A stretch of 64,000 nt of DNA from Oscillatoria salina IIICB1 (GTDB lineage: Bacteria > Cyanobacteriota > Cyanobacteriia > Cyanobacteriales > SIO1D9). Made by a program: the position numbers and the translations under genes. Below, piece after piece: positions 35,801-43,654 of the stretch. The stretch lies in contig NZ_JAAHBQ010000018.1 of assembly GCF_020144665.1 (NCBI RefSeq), positions 1 through 64,000 of the forward strand. The letters run 5' to 3'. The notes under the pieces are model-generated. The model had not been told where the DNA came from. It made no database searches and saw only the letters and a list, made by a program, of their open reading frames with translations. How positions within the stretch are numbered: position 1 is the first letter of the stretch; each line of letters starts with the position of its first letter.

Positions 35801-36923
35801 CGGGTTGTAAGGTTTCGACTAATTGCTCGAAAGGCAAGTCTTGATGAGCATAAGCATTGAGAGTTACTTCTCGAACTCGACTCAAAAGTTCGCGAAAAGT
35901 AGGATTGCCACTTAGGTCATTACGAAAGACTAAAGTATTAACAAATAAGCCTAACATCGGTTCTAATTCTGGGCGTTTGCGGTTAGCAATTGAGGAACCG
36001 ATTAAGATATCTTCTTGATTTGTATAGCGGTAAAGCAAGGTACTAAAAGCAGCTAACAAAGTCATAAATAAAGTGACTTGTTCTTGCTGACTTAATTGAT
36101 GCAATCCTGCGGTAAGAGTTGGCGAGAAAGTAAAACATTGCTTTGCACCTTTAAACGCAGCCACAGAAGGTCGCGGGCGATGACTAGGTAACTTTAATAC
36201 AGGTAAATCGCCGCTTAGTTGCTGTTTCCAGTAGTTAAGTTGGGTGTTGAATAATTCACCAGGGAGATGCAAATTTTGCCAAATTGCAAAGTCTGCATAT
36301 TGAATTGGAAGTTCCGGTAAAGGTGAAGGTCGATTTTGAGAGAAAGCTGCATACAAAGTTGCTAACTCTCGTTCAAATACACCAATTGACCAGCCATCAG
36401 TGACGATATGGTGCATAGTTAGCAACAAAACGTATTCTTCTTGATTTAAACGCAGTAATTTGGCTCGTATCAGTGGTTTTTGGCTTAAATCGAAGGGTTT
36501 TTGCCCTTCCTCTCTGGCGATACATTCAACTTTCGCCTCCCAGTCGTTACCTAAATGCTGAAGATCGATGATGGGTAGTTCCCAAGTTAATTCCGACGGA
36601 GACGCGATCGCTTGTACAGGTTGTCGATCTACAAGGACAAAACTCGTCCGCCAAATTTCATGTCGTCTCATAATTTCGTTGAGACTTTGCTTCAATGCTA
36701 TTACATTCAATGCGCCTTTTAAATGAAGGACACCGACAATATTGTAGAAGGAACTTCCTTGATAAAGTTGGTCAATAAACCAAAGTCGTTGCTGAGGAAA
36801 TGATAAAGGAATTAACTCTGTATTTGAACGCTTAGGAATCGTTTCAGAATTGAATTTTCCTTTTTTCCATTTAGCGAATAAAGCTTGTTTTGCAGGTGAT
36901 AAATCAGAGTATTTGCTATCCAT
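32829..36923 (-). CDS. NRPS C-A-PCP-TE, terminal module
   Basis: This 1364-residue enzyme has an N-terminal helix (LSPAKQALFAKWKKGK) and a condensation domain (45-480, HHIVTDGW near residue 170). The adenylation domain (500-1010) has YTSGSTGTPKG. Its binding-pocket residues, aligned by eye to GrsA, read VDWVISLANK, one change from the VDWVISLADK signature I recall for beta-alanine. The PCP has GGHSF (about 1035-1105). A thioesterase lies at 1115-1360. Its nucleophile elbow is GGWCYGG, a Cys (codon 33399-33401, residue 1175) in place of the usual Ser. It adds the last amino acid and releases the chain. The upstream PKS gene ends 29 bases before it and the TonB receptor follows 15 bases after. 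Confidence 0.95.
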   Translation of the reverse strand: MDSKYSDLSPAKQALFAKWKKGKFNSETIPKRSNTELIPLSFPQQRLWFIDQLYQGSSFYNIVGVLHLKGALNVIALKQSLNEIMRRHEIWRTSFVLVDRQPVQAIASPSELTWELPIIDLQHLGNDWEAKVECIAREEGQKPFDLSQKPLIRAKLLRLNQEEYVLLLTMHHIVTDGWSIGVFERELATLYAAFSQNRPSPLPELPIQYADFAIWQNLHLPGELFNTQLNYWKQQLSGDLPVLKLPSHRPRPSVAAFKGAKQCFTFSPTLTAGLHQLSQQEQVTLFMTLLAAFSTLLYRYTNQEDILIGSSIANRKRPELEPMLGLFVNTLVFRNDLSGNPTFRELLSRVREVTLNAYAHQDLPFEQLVETLQPERDLSRNPLFQVMFVLQNTPQTVQEIPGLTLRSLEMDSGTAQFDLFLSITKSKQNLTGFLEYSTDLFDAETITCLIENFQTLLTGIVANPERKISQLPLLTSQQQQILTQWNNTQADYPQTTSLDRLFNQQVEQTPDNIALISPTEKLTYQQLNQKVNQLANYLQKLGVTQETIVAICLERSVEIVIAILAILKAGGAYLPLDPNYPVERLNFMLSDSKSTLIISHSSLLTQVDKITDNLAEIAVINLDQEWQNIQQKSNLNPSQISTAENTAYIIYTSGSTGTPKGVLGTHKGTVNGLHWLWQKYPFSTEEICCQKTAISFVDSVWEIFAPLLQGIPTVIFADSIVRNPQLFLESLAENRVTRVVLVPSLLRVILESYGHLTTNLTELKVWITSGEAISLELVNKFRELMPNAKLINLYGSSEVSANVTYYDTNLLSEKATSVPIGRPINNTQIYVLDGYLQPTPVGIVGELYVGGDGLAKEYWQRPNLTQERFIDNPFFPGSKLFKTGDLGRYLPDGNLEYLGRIDEQIKIRGFRVELGEVKQVIVQYPAIQDAVAIATKFNSDTAIAAYLVTDEPDVLPQLNDYLREKLPEYMIPSAFTILEEIPLTPNGKVDKQALPKNNLLRLSSHQSFVAPRTFTELALAKIWSKLLNVKSVGVKDNFFALGGHSFLTVRLMAQIYEVFGHNLPLSTLFENPTIEQLANILNNQPEGLGLGSPLVAIQPAGDKLPFFCVHAAGGDITAYLNLAQKLDKNRPFYALEQTPNQLQEKPQSVEETAAYYLEEIRQVQPTGPYFLGGWCYGGVVAFEMAQQLLRQGEKVSLLVIIDAILPQMRIKPSKDDDAKFLLRLAESIKTWFGIEFDVSYQELRDLPLNEQFALLNQKANLTASDRELAQHLRNYQLFKAHVQAMRSYQPQVYPYHITLFKAIEKITHDFDSTEFESSDRYFGWSPYSQQPIQTKSIPGNHFSMFTEPHVEELAKQLQMTLNNV

Positions 36924-36952
36924 GATAATTATTAAACTTAGAACTTGAGTAT

Positions 36953-39900
36953 CTATTTAGCCAAAAAAGCTTCTACTTCTTCATCTGATAATTCGGCAAT
37001 TTTTTCGAGCAAAAGTTGCTCAATCATTTCTGCTTGTTTAGCTACAGTCGAAGCTTGAATTAACAAGTCACGGAGAGGTAAAGAACTAGGAAACTTTGCC
37101 CGCAAACGAGAAATTAACTGAGTAGCAACTAACGAGTCTCCTCCTAACTCAAAAAAGTTATCATAAATTCCCACTTGCTTAATACCAAGAACTTCTTGCC
37201 ACATTTCGGCAATTTCCGTTTCTAGTTCGTTAGTTGGAGCAAAATAAGAACTATTTAAATTCGTGGGTCTTGAGTGTTTTTCTTGAATTGAAGAGCGATC
37301 GTTTAAGTTTAGTTCGTCAAACAAAGTCTCAAAATCTTCAGCATTTTCTGGGTTAAAAGTATAAAGATTTTCACTTAATTTGCTAAACTGTTCGCCAACT
37401 TTTACCGTAACTACATTTTTACCTTTTTCTGCTAATTTATTAATTAATTGAGAACCCTTGCCATTTTCATCTACAAACACAAAACAGCGCTCTTTTTTAT
37501 CCAAACTGACTGAATCATTTTGTCCAGAAAAAGAATTTGATTTCGCCTCAATCCAGTAACGCTGACGTTCAAAAGGATAGGTTGGTAAGGGAACGCGATA
37601 ACGTTTTTCATGCTGATAAAATCCCGCCCAATCTATTTCTACACCTGCCAGAAAAAGTTTACCTACAGTATTTAATAAAAAGGCGAGATCGGAAGTTCTC
37701 TCTTGCGGGTGGCGTAAAGAAGTTAAGACAATTTGCTTAGTTTCCGGTCTTAAATGGCGTTTGGTTAAGGTGCTTAAAGTTCGTCCCGGTCCCACTTCTA
37801 AGAAAATTGCTTCAGCTTGTCGCAATAATTCAGAAATTCCCGGAGAGAATTTGACAGTTTGGCGCAAATGTTTAGCCCAATAATTGGGATTTGTAGCTTC
37901 CCGATCGGTAATCCAAGTACCAGTAACATTAGAAATAAAAGGAATTTGCGGTGGCTGCAAATTGAGCTTTTCGATTATCAACCGGAAAGGTTCTAAAATT
38001 GGCTGCATCATCTCAGAATGGAAAGCGTGAGATGTATGTAAAATTCGACATTCTACACCTTGCGTAGCTAATTTATTTTGTAATGCTTTTATGAGGTTAG
38101 TTTCACCGGAAACAACGCAGGAGGATGGACTGTTAATTGCTGCTAAAGATATTTCGGAAAATATCTCTAAATCGAGTAAAGATTGGATTTCAGTTGAGGA
38201 AAGTGGCACAGCCAGCATACTTCCTGACGGCAATTTCTGCATCAGTTGACCCCTTGCTGCGACTAAAGTTAAAGCATCTTCTAAAGAAAAAACACCAGCC
38301 AGAGTAGCTGCTACATATTCGCCAATACTATGACCAATTAAGGCTTTAGGATGTACGCCCCATTCGAGCCATAATTTGGCGAGAGAATACTCGATGACAA
38401 ATAAGGCAGGTTGGGCAAATTTTGTCTGGTCTAAAGAGTTTATTTCGCAGGTTTCACGCGGGTAGAGAAGCTGACGTAAATCTAATTTTAAATGAGGTTG
38501 GAGAATTTCTGCACAAATATTTACTTGTTGGCGGAATGTTGGCTCAAATTCGTACAATTCTCGCGCCATATTGATGTATTGCGCTCCTTGTCCAGAAAAC
38601 ATAAATATTACTGAACGATTGCCAGGTTTTTGGTATTGGGTAAAAACGCTTGCGGGTGCGAGAGTAGTTAAGGCTGCGATCGCGTCTTCTAAATTATCGG
38701 AAAAAGGACAAACTACCATGCGGCGATAGTCGAAATTTTGACGACCAACTTGCAGTGTATAAGCTACATCAGCGAGATTCAAATTAGGATTATTTTGTAA
38801 ATGTGCTGCGAGATTTGCCGTTGCTGTTTCTAAAGCGGAATTAGTCTTAGCTGAAAGTAATAATAATTGCCAAGGGCGATTGGTGATTGGGGATTGGGGA
38901 CTGGGGATTGGGGATTGGGAATTGATAACTGATAACTGATTACTGTTAACTGAAACTGGTGCTTCTTCAAGGATTAGATGAGCATTAGTTCCGCCAATTC
39001 CAAAAGAACTAACTCCAGCGCGACGAGGAGTTTTCTTAGTTTTCCATTCCGCAAGTTTGGTGTTGACATAAAAGGGACTATTGGCAAAATCAATCTGAGG
39101 ATTTGGTTGGAAAAAATGTAAACTGGGGGGTATTTGTTGATGTTTTAAAGCTTGAACAGTTTTGATTAAACCAGTAATCCCCGCAGCCGTATTCAAATGT
39201 CCGACATTAGATTTTACTGACGCGATCGCGCAAAAGCCTTTTTCCTCGGTGTGGCTACGAAACGCTTGGGTAAGAGCTTCTATTTCAATCGGATCTCCTA
39301 AACTGGTTCCAGTACCATGTGTTTCGACGTAGGTAATCGTCTCTGGTTCAACTTGCGCTAACGCGATCGCCTCTAAAATTACTTCTTTTTGACCCTCGAC
39401 GCTAGGAGCAGTATAACCAACTTTTAAGGAACCATCATTATTAATTGCTGAACCTTTGATAATCGCGTGAATAAAATCACCATCAACTAAAGCGTCTTCA
39501 AGGCGTTTTAAAACTACCACACCCAAACCATTACCAAAAATAGTTCCTTGAGCATTCGCATCAAAAGCTCGACAATGACCATCAGGAGAAAGAATTCCTC
39601 CTTCTTGATAAGCATAACCTGTTTTTTGGGAAGCATTAATCGAAACACCTCCAGCTAAGGTAATATCGCTTTCTCCGTTGAGCAAACTTTGACAAGCTAA
39701 GTGAACCGCAACTAATGATGTCGAACAAGTAGTTTGCACATTAACACTCGGTCCGCGCAAATTTAACTTATAAGAAATTTGGGTCGGTAAATGGTCTTTA
39801 TCATTACCAATTAAGGTTTGAAACAAGTCCACCGATGCCATAAATTCCCGATTCGGATACAAATTTAAAAATAAGTAACTACTCAGCGCTGCACCTGCAT

Positions 39901-40282
39901 AAATTCCAATTTGTCCTGAATAATTTTCCGGATTGTAGCCAGCATTTTCTAATGCTTCCCAAACACATTCTAAAAAGAGACGATGTTGGGGATCTGCTAT
40001 TTCTGCTTCTCTGGGTGTAAAACCAAAAAATGCAGCATCGAATAACTCGATATCTTCGAGAATACTCCCTGCTTTTACATAATTTGGGTCATTAAACACT
40101 ACTGGATTTATACCTGCGGCTTTTAGTTCTTCATCAGTAAAAAAATTAATTGATTCCACGCCATCTCGCAGATTTTGCCAAAAAATATCTACGTTTGGCG
40201 CTCCGGGAAAACGTCCTGCTATACCGATAATAGCGATTTCATCTTTCTCTGACAAGCTATCAATTTGATTTGGATTAATCAT
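36953..40282 (-). CDS. Type I PKS module KS-AT-ACP with KR relic
   Basis: This is a 1109-residue extension module. The KS (10-430) has an intact triad: Cys in TTCSTS near residue 186, VETHGTGTSLGDP and NVGHLNTAAG. The AT (about 540-870) has GHSIGEY near 650, and HAFH, the malonyl-type motif. The ACP (about 1020-1085) has GGDSL. There is no ketoreductase. A stretch near 930-995 (ERCFVFVDENGKG and NVVTVKVGEQFSKLSENLYTFNPEN) matches the KR structural subdomain of the PKS at 58957-63471, so the catalytic KR seems deleted. The KS-AT linker holds translated repeat sequence (about 443-467). It should add malonyl and leave a beta-keto group. Confidence 0.95.
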   Translation of the reverse strand: MINPNQIDSLSEKDEIAIIGIAGRFPGAPNVDIFWQNLRDGVESINFFTDEELKAAGINPVVFNDPNYVKAGSILEDIELFDAAFFGFTPREAEIADPQHRLFLECVWEALENAGYNPENYSGQIGIYAGAALSSYLFLNLYPNREFMASVDLFQTLIGNDKDHLPTQISYKLNLRGPSVNVQTTCSTSLVAVHLACQSLLNGESDITLAGGVSINASQKTGYAYQEGGILSPDGHCRAFDANAQGTIFGNGLGVVVLKRLEDALVDGDFIHAIIKGSAINNDGSLKVGYTAPSVEGQKEVILEAIALAQVEPETITYVETHGTGTSLGDPIEIEALTQAFRSHTEEKGFCAIASVKSNVGHLNTAAGITGLIKTVQALKHQQIPPSLHFFQPNPQIDFANSPFYVNTKLAEWKTKKTPRRAGVSSFGIGGTNAHLILEEAPVSVNSNQLSVINSQSPIPSPQSPITNRPWQLLLLSAKTNSALETATANLAAHLQNNPNLNLADVAYTLQVGRQNFDYRRMVVCPFSDNLEDAIAALTTLAPASVFTQYQKPGNRSVIFMFSGQGAQYINMARELYEFEPTFRQQVNICAEILQPHLKLDLRQLLYPRETCEINSLDQTKFAQPALFVIEYSLAKLWLEWGVHPKALIGHSIGEYVAATLAGVFSLEDALTLVAARGQLMQKLPSGSMLAVPLSSTEIQSLLDLEIFSEISLAAINSPSSCVVSGETNLIKALQNKLATQGVECRILHTSHAFHSEMMQPILEPFRLIIEKLNLQPPQIPFISNVTGTWITDREATNPNYWAKHLRQTVKFSPGISELLRQAEAIFLEVGPGRTLSTLTKRHLRPETKQIVLTSLRHPQERTSDLAFLLNTVGKLFLAGVEIDWAGFYQHEKRYRVPLPTYPFERQRYWIEAKSNSFSGQNDSVSLDKKERCFVFVDENGKGSQLINKLAEKGKNVVTVKVGEQFSKLSENLYTFNPENAEDFETLFDELNLNDRSSIQEKHSRPTNLNSSYFAPTNELETEIAEMWQEVLGIKQVGIYDNFFELGGDSLVATQLISRLRAKFPSSLPLRDLLIQASTVAKQAEMIEQLLLEKIAELSDEEVEAFLAK
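37305..37500 (-). other. Relic of a ketoreductase structural subdomain within the PKS
   Basis: The segment NVVTVKVGEQFSKLSENLYTFNPEN aligns with AVVTVRMGEKFVRVSEIEYTINPDS of the KR-bearing PKS at 58957-63471. There it begins the long non-catalytic half of the KR domain. Here the remaining roughly 330 residues, including the NADPH site and catalytic Tyr, are missing. The ACP follows shortly after. Confidence 0.7.
38881..38953. repeat. Translated short repeats in the KS-AT linker
   Basis: GGGGATTGGGGACTGGGGATT-type heptamers and GATAACTGATAACTG units are identical in type to the intergenic arrays. Here they are read in frame on the minus strand as SVNSNQLSVINSQSP and IPSPQSPI. No stop arises in the used frame. 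Confidence 0.85.
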
Positions 40283-40334
40283 AAGTTTAAATTTTGCTAA
40301 TAGAGTAGAAAAACTGACTGATTTTGGTTAAAAA

Positions 40335-41105
40335 CTAAGGTTTGCGAAAAATATAAACTATTCTTGTATCCCTTAATTCCGAAATAGGAACATCTTCCGT
40401 TACATCATGAATGATAACTTTCTCGAAGCCGATCTCTTTCAAAGCTGACTCAATTTCTGTACGAGAATAAGCTTTAATTTCGCAATCAACAACTTTTCGT
40501 TGCCATTTTCCTTTACTTAATTGAAAAGTGACGTGCTGAGTTTGCCATGATTTACTTTCTAAGTCATAAATCGAACGTTTTAGCCACGCATAATCGTCGC
40601 TAAAATCACCTAACATTTCCTCAACTACAGTATTCTCATCAGAGACTATTTCTCCTTCACTTAAATCAAAAGCAAACCAACCATTTTCTAATAGTGCAGA
40701 ATAGACATTGCGAAAAGCTTTTTTCAGATCCTCAAGACTCAAAATATAGTTAAAAACACAACTTGCTGCGACAACAGCATGGAAAGTTGGCGGCAATTCT
40801 AAAGAACAAATATCACCTACCATAAATTTACCTTCGGGAACATTTTTGCAAGCAAAATGTAACATTCTCTCCGATAAATCAAGCCCGGTAACTTGATAAC
40901 CTTTAGCAATTAGTTCGCTAACTAATTCTCCTCTCCCGCAACCAACATCTAGAATGCGAGATTCTGTCGGTAAATATTCCAGGAAATATTTGCCGACAAA
41001 TTCTAACCAAAGTTCGCTGCTGCGATCGTCTGGATAAGCAAAAGCCCACTCATTAAAAAGAGCGCGAGCATTTTCATTTTCGGTTGCATTATTGACTGAA
41101 TCCAT
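40335..41105 (-). CDS. SAM-dependent methyltransferase, first of a tandem pair with 41158-41922
   Basis: This class I methyltransferase of about 256 residues has motif I ILDVGCGRGELVSELIAKGY, the acidic GLDLSERML, and later FVGD/FDLSEGEIV segments. It is closely similar along its whole length to the next gene upstream, so the two are recent tandem duplicates. The frame opens at a TTG (41117) just after AGGAG. The ATG at 41105 aligns with the paralogue's start and is used here; the true start is uncertain. It should methylate O or N atoms of the NRPS-PKS product or of an extender unit. The substrate cannot be read. Confidence 0.88.
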   Translation of the reverse strand: MDSVNNATENENARALFNEWAFAYPDDRSSELWLEFVGKYFLEYLPTESRILDVGCGRGELVSELIAKGYQVTGLDLSERMLHFACKNVPEGKFMVGDICSLELPPTFHAVVAASCVFNYILSLEDLKKAFRNVYSALLENGWFAFDLSEGEIVSDENTVVEEMLGDFSDDYAWLKRSIYDLESKSWQTQHVTFQLSKGKWQRKVVDCEIKAYSRTEIESALKEIGFEKVIIHDVTEDVPISELRDTRIVYIFRKP

Positions 41106-41157
41106 ATAAATAATCAACTACTCCTAATTATTTTTTTCAACGGAAAAGTATTCAAGA

Positions 41158-41922
41158 TTAAGGTTTACGAAAAACGTAGACTATTCTTGAGTCAGTTAAC
41201 AAAGGAACATCTTGGCTGACATCATGAAGGACAACTTTTTCAAAGCCAATATTTTCTAATATCGCTTGAACTTCTGTACGAGAATATCCCTTGGCTTGAC
41301 AATCTACATCTTTTCGTTGCCAACTGCCACCTAGCAAGCGAAATGTAATGTGTTTAATTTGCCATAACTTGTTGGCTGGAGTATAAATTGTTCGTTGTAA
41401 CCAAGCATAATCATCAGCAAAATCTCCTGAGAATTCTTCGGCAATTGAACTATCATTTTCGCTGACTATTTCTCCCTCACTTAAATCAAAACCAAACCAA
41501 CCTTTTGCTAATAAAGCATTATAGACATTGCGGAAAGCTTTTTCTAAATCCTCAAGACTCAAAATATAGTTAAAAACGGTGCTTGAGGAAATAATTGCTT
41601 GATATGTTGGTGGCATTTCTAAAGAGCAAATATCACCAAGAATAAACTCTCCCCTAGGAGCATTTTGACGAGCGAAATGTAACATCTCCTCAGAGAGATC
41701 GATTCCACTAGCTTGATAGCCTTTATTGATGAGTTCGTTGACTAATTCTCCTTTGCCACAACCAACATCTAAAATGCGAGAGCTTGGTGATAAATTTGCT
41801 AAGAAATATTTACCGACAAATTCTAACCAAAGTTGACTACTCCGTTCGTCTTGGTAAGCAAAAGCCCAATCATTGTAGAATGAGCGAGCATTTTTTTCGG
41901 ATTCTCGTTTTGCTGTATACAT
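41158..41922 (-). CDS. SAM-dependent methyltransferase, second of the tandem pair
   Basis: This 254-residue class I methyltransferase has ILDVGCGKGELVNELINKGY (motif I), GIDLSEEML and GDICSLEMPPTY. It is a paralogue of the neighbour at 40335 and shares the stretch FVGKYFL and the C-terminal RIVYVFRKP. AGGAG stands ten bases before the ATG. It lies 40 bases downstream of the decarboxylase. Two near-copies may methylate two sites or have split functions. Either could replace the missing FkbG-type O-methyltransferase of the hydroxymalonyl cassette, although they are not of the FkbG type by appearance. Confidence 0.88.
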   Translation of the reverse strand: MYTAKRESEKNARSFYNDWAFAYQDERSSQLWLEFVGKYFLANLSPSSRILDVGCGKGELVNELINKGYQASGIDLSEEMLHFARQNAPRGEFILGDICSLEMPPTYQAIISSSTVFNYILSLEDLEKAFRNVYNALLAKGWFGFDLSEGEIVSENDSSIAEEFSGDFADDYAWLQRTIYTPANKLWQIKHITFRLLGGSWQRKDVDCQAKGYSRTEVQAILENIGFEKVVLHDVSQDVPLLTDSRIVYVFRKP

Positions 41923-41962
41923 CAAAAAATTACTCCTAAATTAATTTGTCTCGATTGCTTTT

Positions 41963-43615
41963 TTAAGCGACATGATCGGCAGATTCTAGAGAGGTTGAAT
42001 TTGCTATTTCTAGGGCAATTTGGATTTGGTCATTTAAGACTTCATCAATATCCTTTTCAGTAGTTAGAGGGTTAGCAATTACTGCCCTAAGAGCAACAAT
42101 AGGAATCGTTCGTTCCAGGTTGGTTTTTGTAGTGCGGGAAATAAAAGTTCGACCTGCTTGGCGCTGTTTTTTCTGAAGAATTTCGTTAAATTGATTGATG
42201 CGCTGATTGTCGATTTCGGTCAACTGTTTTTGCGCCGCTCTTGCTCTTAAATTTTCGGGAATGTAACGATAAATAAGCAAGTTGATTTCTGGTTCAGCTA
42301 GTAACTCAAATTCTGGCAATTCGCGAATTCGATTAGCGAGATATTGAGTTTTATGAATTCCTTCATCAATTAAAAATTCATAGCCTTTAATGCCGATTAA
42401 ATTTAACCCAGCGTGTAGGAACAATGCCATACCCGATCGCGAACCTTCTAAAGCTCGTTTACCTAGATCGAATGAGCCTTTACGAATGGTATAAGTGGCA
42501 TTTTTTTCGATTACTTTTGCTATGTGGGGATTGCGGAGAAAAAGCATCCCTAAATTCATTGGTAAATAGAGTTGTTTATGTCCGTCAATTGTTACCGAAT
42601 CAGCTTGTTCGATACCCGCAAGTTTATGTTGGTATTGTTGGGAAAAAATTAGCGCCCCACCCCAAGCTGCATCGACATGAAAATGGACATTAGCTTCTCG
42701 TGCAATGGCGGCAATTTCTGTTAGGGAATCTACGCCACCGGAGTCGGTAGTTCCAGCAACACCAACGATCGCGATAATATGTTTATTCTGGGCTTGACAA
42801 TCGGCAACAGTTTGCTGTAAAGCTGGGATATCGATGCGATTATTGCTGTTACTCTTGACTTTAATTAAGCCACGCGCCCCAATGCCTAATAAGTCTGCGG
42901 CTTTATCAAATGAGTAGTGCATCAAGTCGGAACCAATGACTACCGCTTCTTTGTAACCGTAGTAGTTGAGGGCGGCGACTAAACCTTCGCTTTCGATACC
43001 GGGAAAGTCATCTTTTGGTCCGAGGGAAGTGTTGCGGGCGCACCAAAGTGCGGTAATATTCGCTGCCGTGCCGCCGGAAACCAAGATACCGAGGGTACTT
43101 TGGCTATTTTGGATGTGTTGAGCGTAGAAGCGATCGCTAAAGTTGTAAATTAGTCGGTGTATCATTGCTAAAGCCTGACGCTCATAGGGGCTTAAGGCTT
43201 TCGATGTTTCTATTTTGACTACGTTTTGATTCATTGCCATCATTAATTTCGCCAAAGGTTGCACAAAATAAGGCAATGCTGAGGTCATGTGACCGATGAA
43301 TTTTGGCGATCCCGTATGTACTGAATGGGCAATGACGTTATTAGCTAAGTAGTCAAGATAGCTTTCAAAATTAGTAGGTTCGACGGGAATATTTACATCA
43401 GAAAATTTTTCTAACAACGAATTAAATTCAATTGTCGTAGTTGGACGATCTTCTGCTAAAAAATCCTCGGTTAAGTTGGTAAATTTTTCATTTATTTCTT
43501 TTCTTTCAGAGGCTAATTGCTCGCTCATAGCAAATAGCTGCATTATTTTTTTTTCAATTTCCGGTTTACTTTCTAAAGCACTTTTAAAAGTGATTTTTGG
43601 TTGGCTTAAGGTCAT
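41963..43615 (-). CDS. PLP-dependent group II amino acid decarboxylase
   Basis: This 550-residue protein of the glutamate/aspartate/diaminobutyrate decarboxylase family carries LVSGGTAANITALWCARN and VGVAGTTDSGGVD. HVDAAWGGALIF contains the PLP-contacting Asp, and DGHKQLYLPMNLG contains the Schiff-base lysine (near residue 347). It lies between the NRPS with a beta-alanine-like A-domain signature and the methyltransferases. The simplest inference is an aspartate decarboxylase (PanP-like) making beta-alanine for the two A domains. 2,4-Diaminobutyrate decarboxylase is the main alternative, since such enzymes occur in siderophore clusters. Confidence 0.88.
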   Translation of the reverse strand: MTLSQPKITFKSALESKPEIEKKIMQLFAMSEQLASERKEINEKFTNLTEDFLAEDRPTTTIEFNSLLEKFSDVNIPVEPTNFESYLDYLANNVIAHSVHTGSPKFIGHMTSALPYFVQPLAKLMMAMNQNVVKIETSKALSPYERQALAMIHRLIYNFSDRFYAQHIQNSQSTLGILVSGGTAANITALWCARNTSLGPKDDFPGIESEGLVAALNYYGYKEAVVIGSDLMHYSFDKAADLLGIGARGLIKVKSNSNNRIDIPALQQTVADCQAQNKHIIAIVGVAGTTDSGGVDSLTEIAAIAREANVHFHVDAAWGGALIFSQQYQHKLAGIEQADSVTIDGHKQLYLPMNLGMLFLRNPHIAKVIEKNATYTIRKGSFDLGKRALEGSRSGMALFLHAGLNLIGIKGYEFLIDEGIHKTQYLANRIRELPEFELLAEPEINLLIYRYIPENLRARAAQKQLTEIDNQRINQFNEILQKKQRQAGRTFISRTTKTNLERTIPIVALRAVIANPLTTEKDIDEVLNDQIQIALEIANSTSLESADHVA

Positions 43616-43654
43616 TTTAACTCCTATTTAGAGGTGATGGTGAACTGGGGAATG

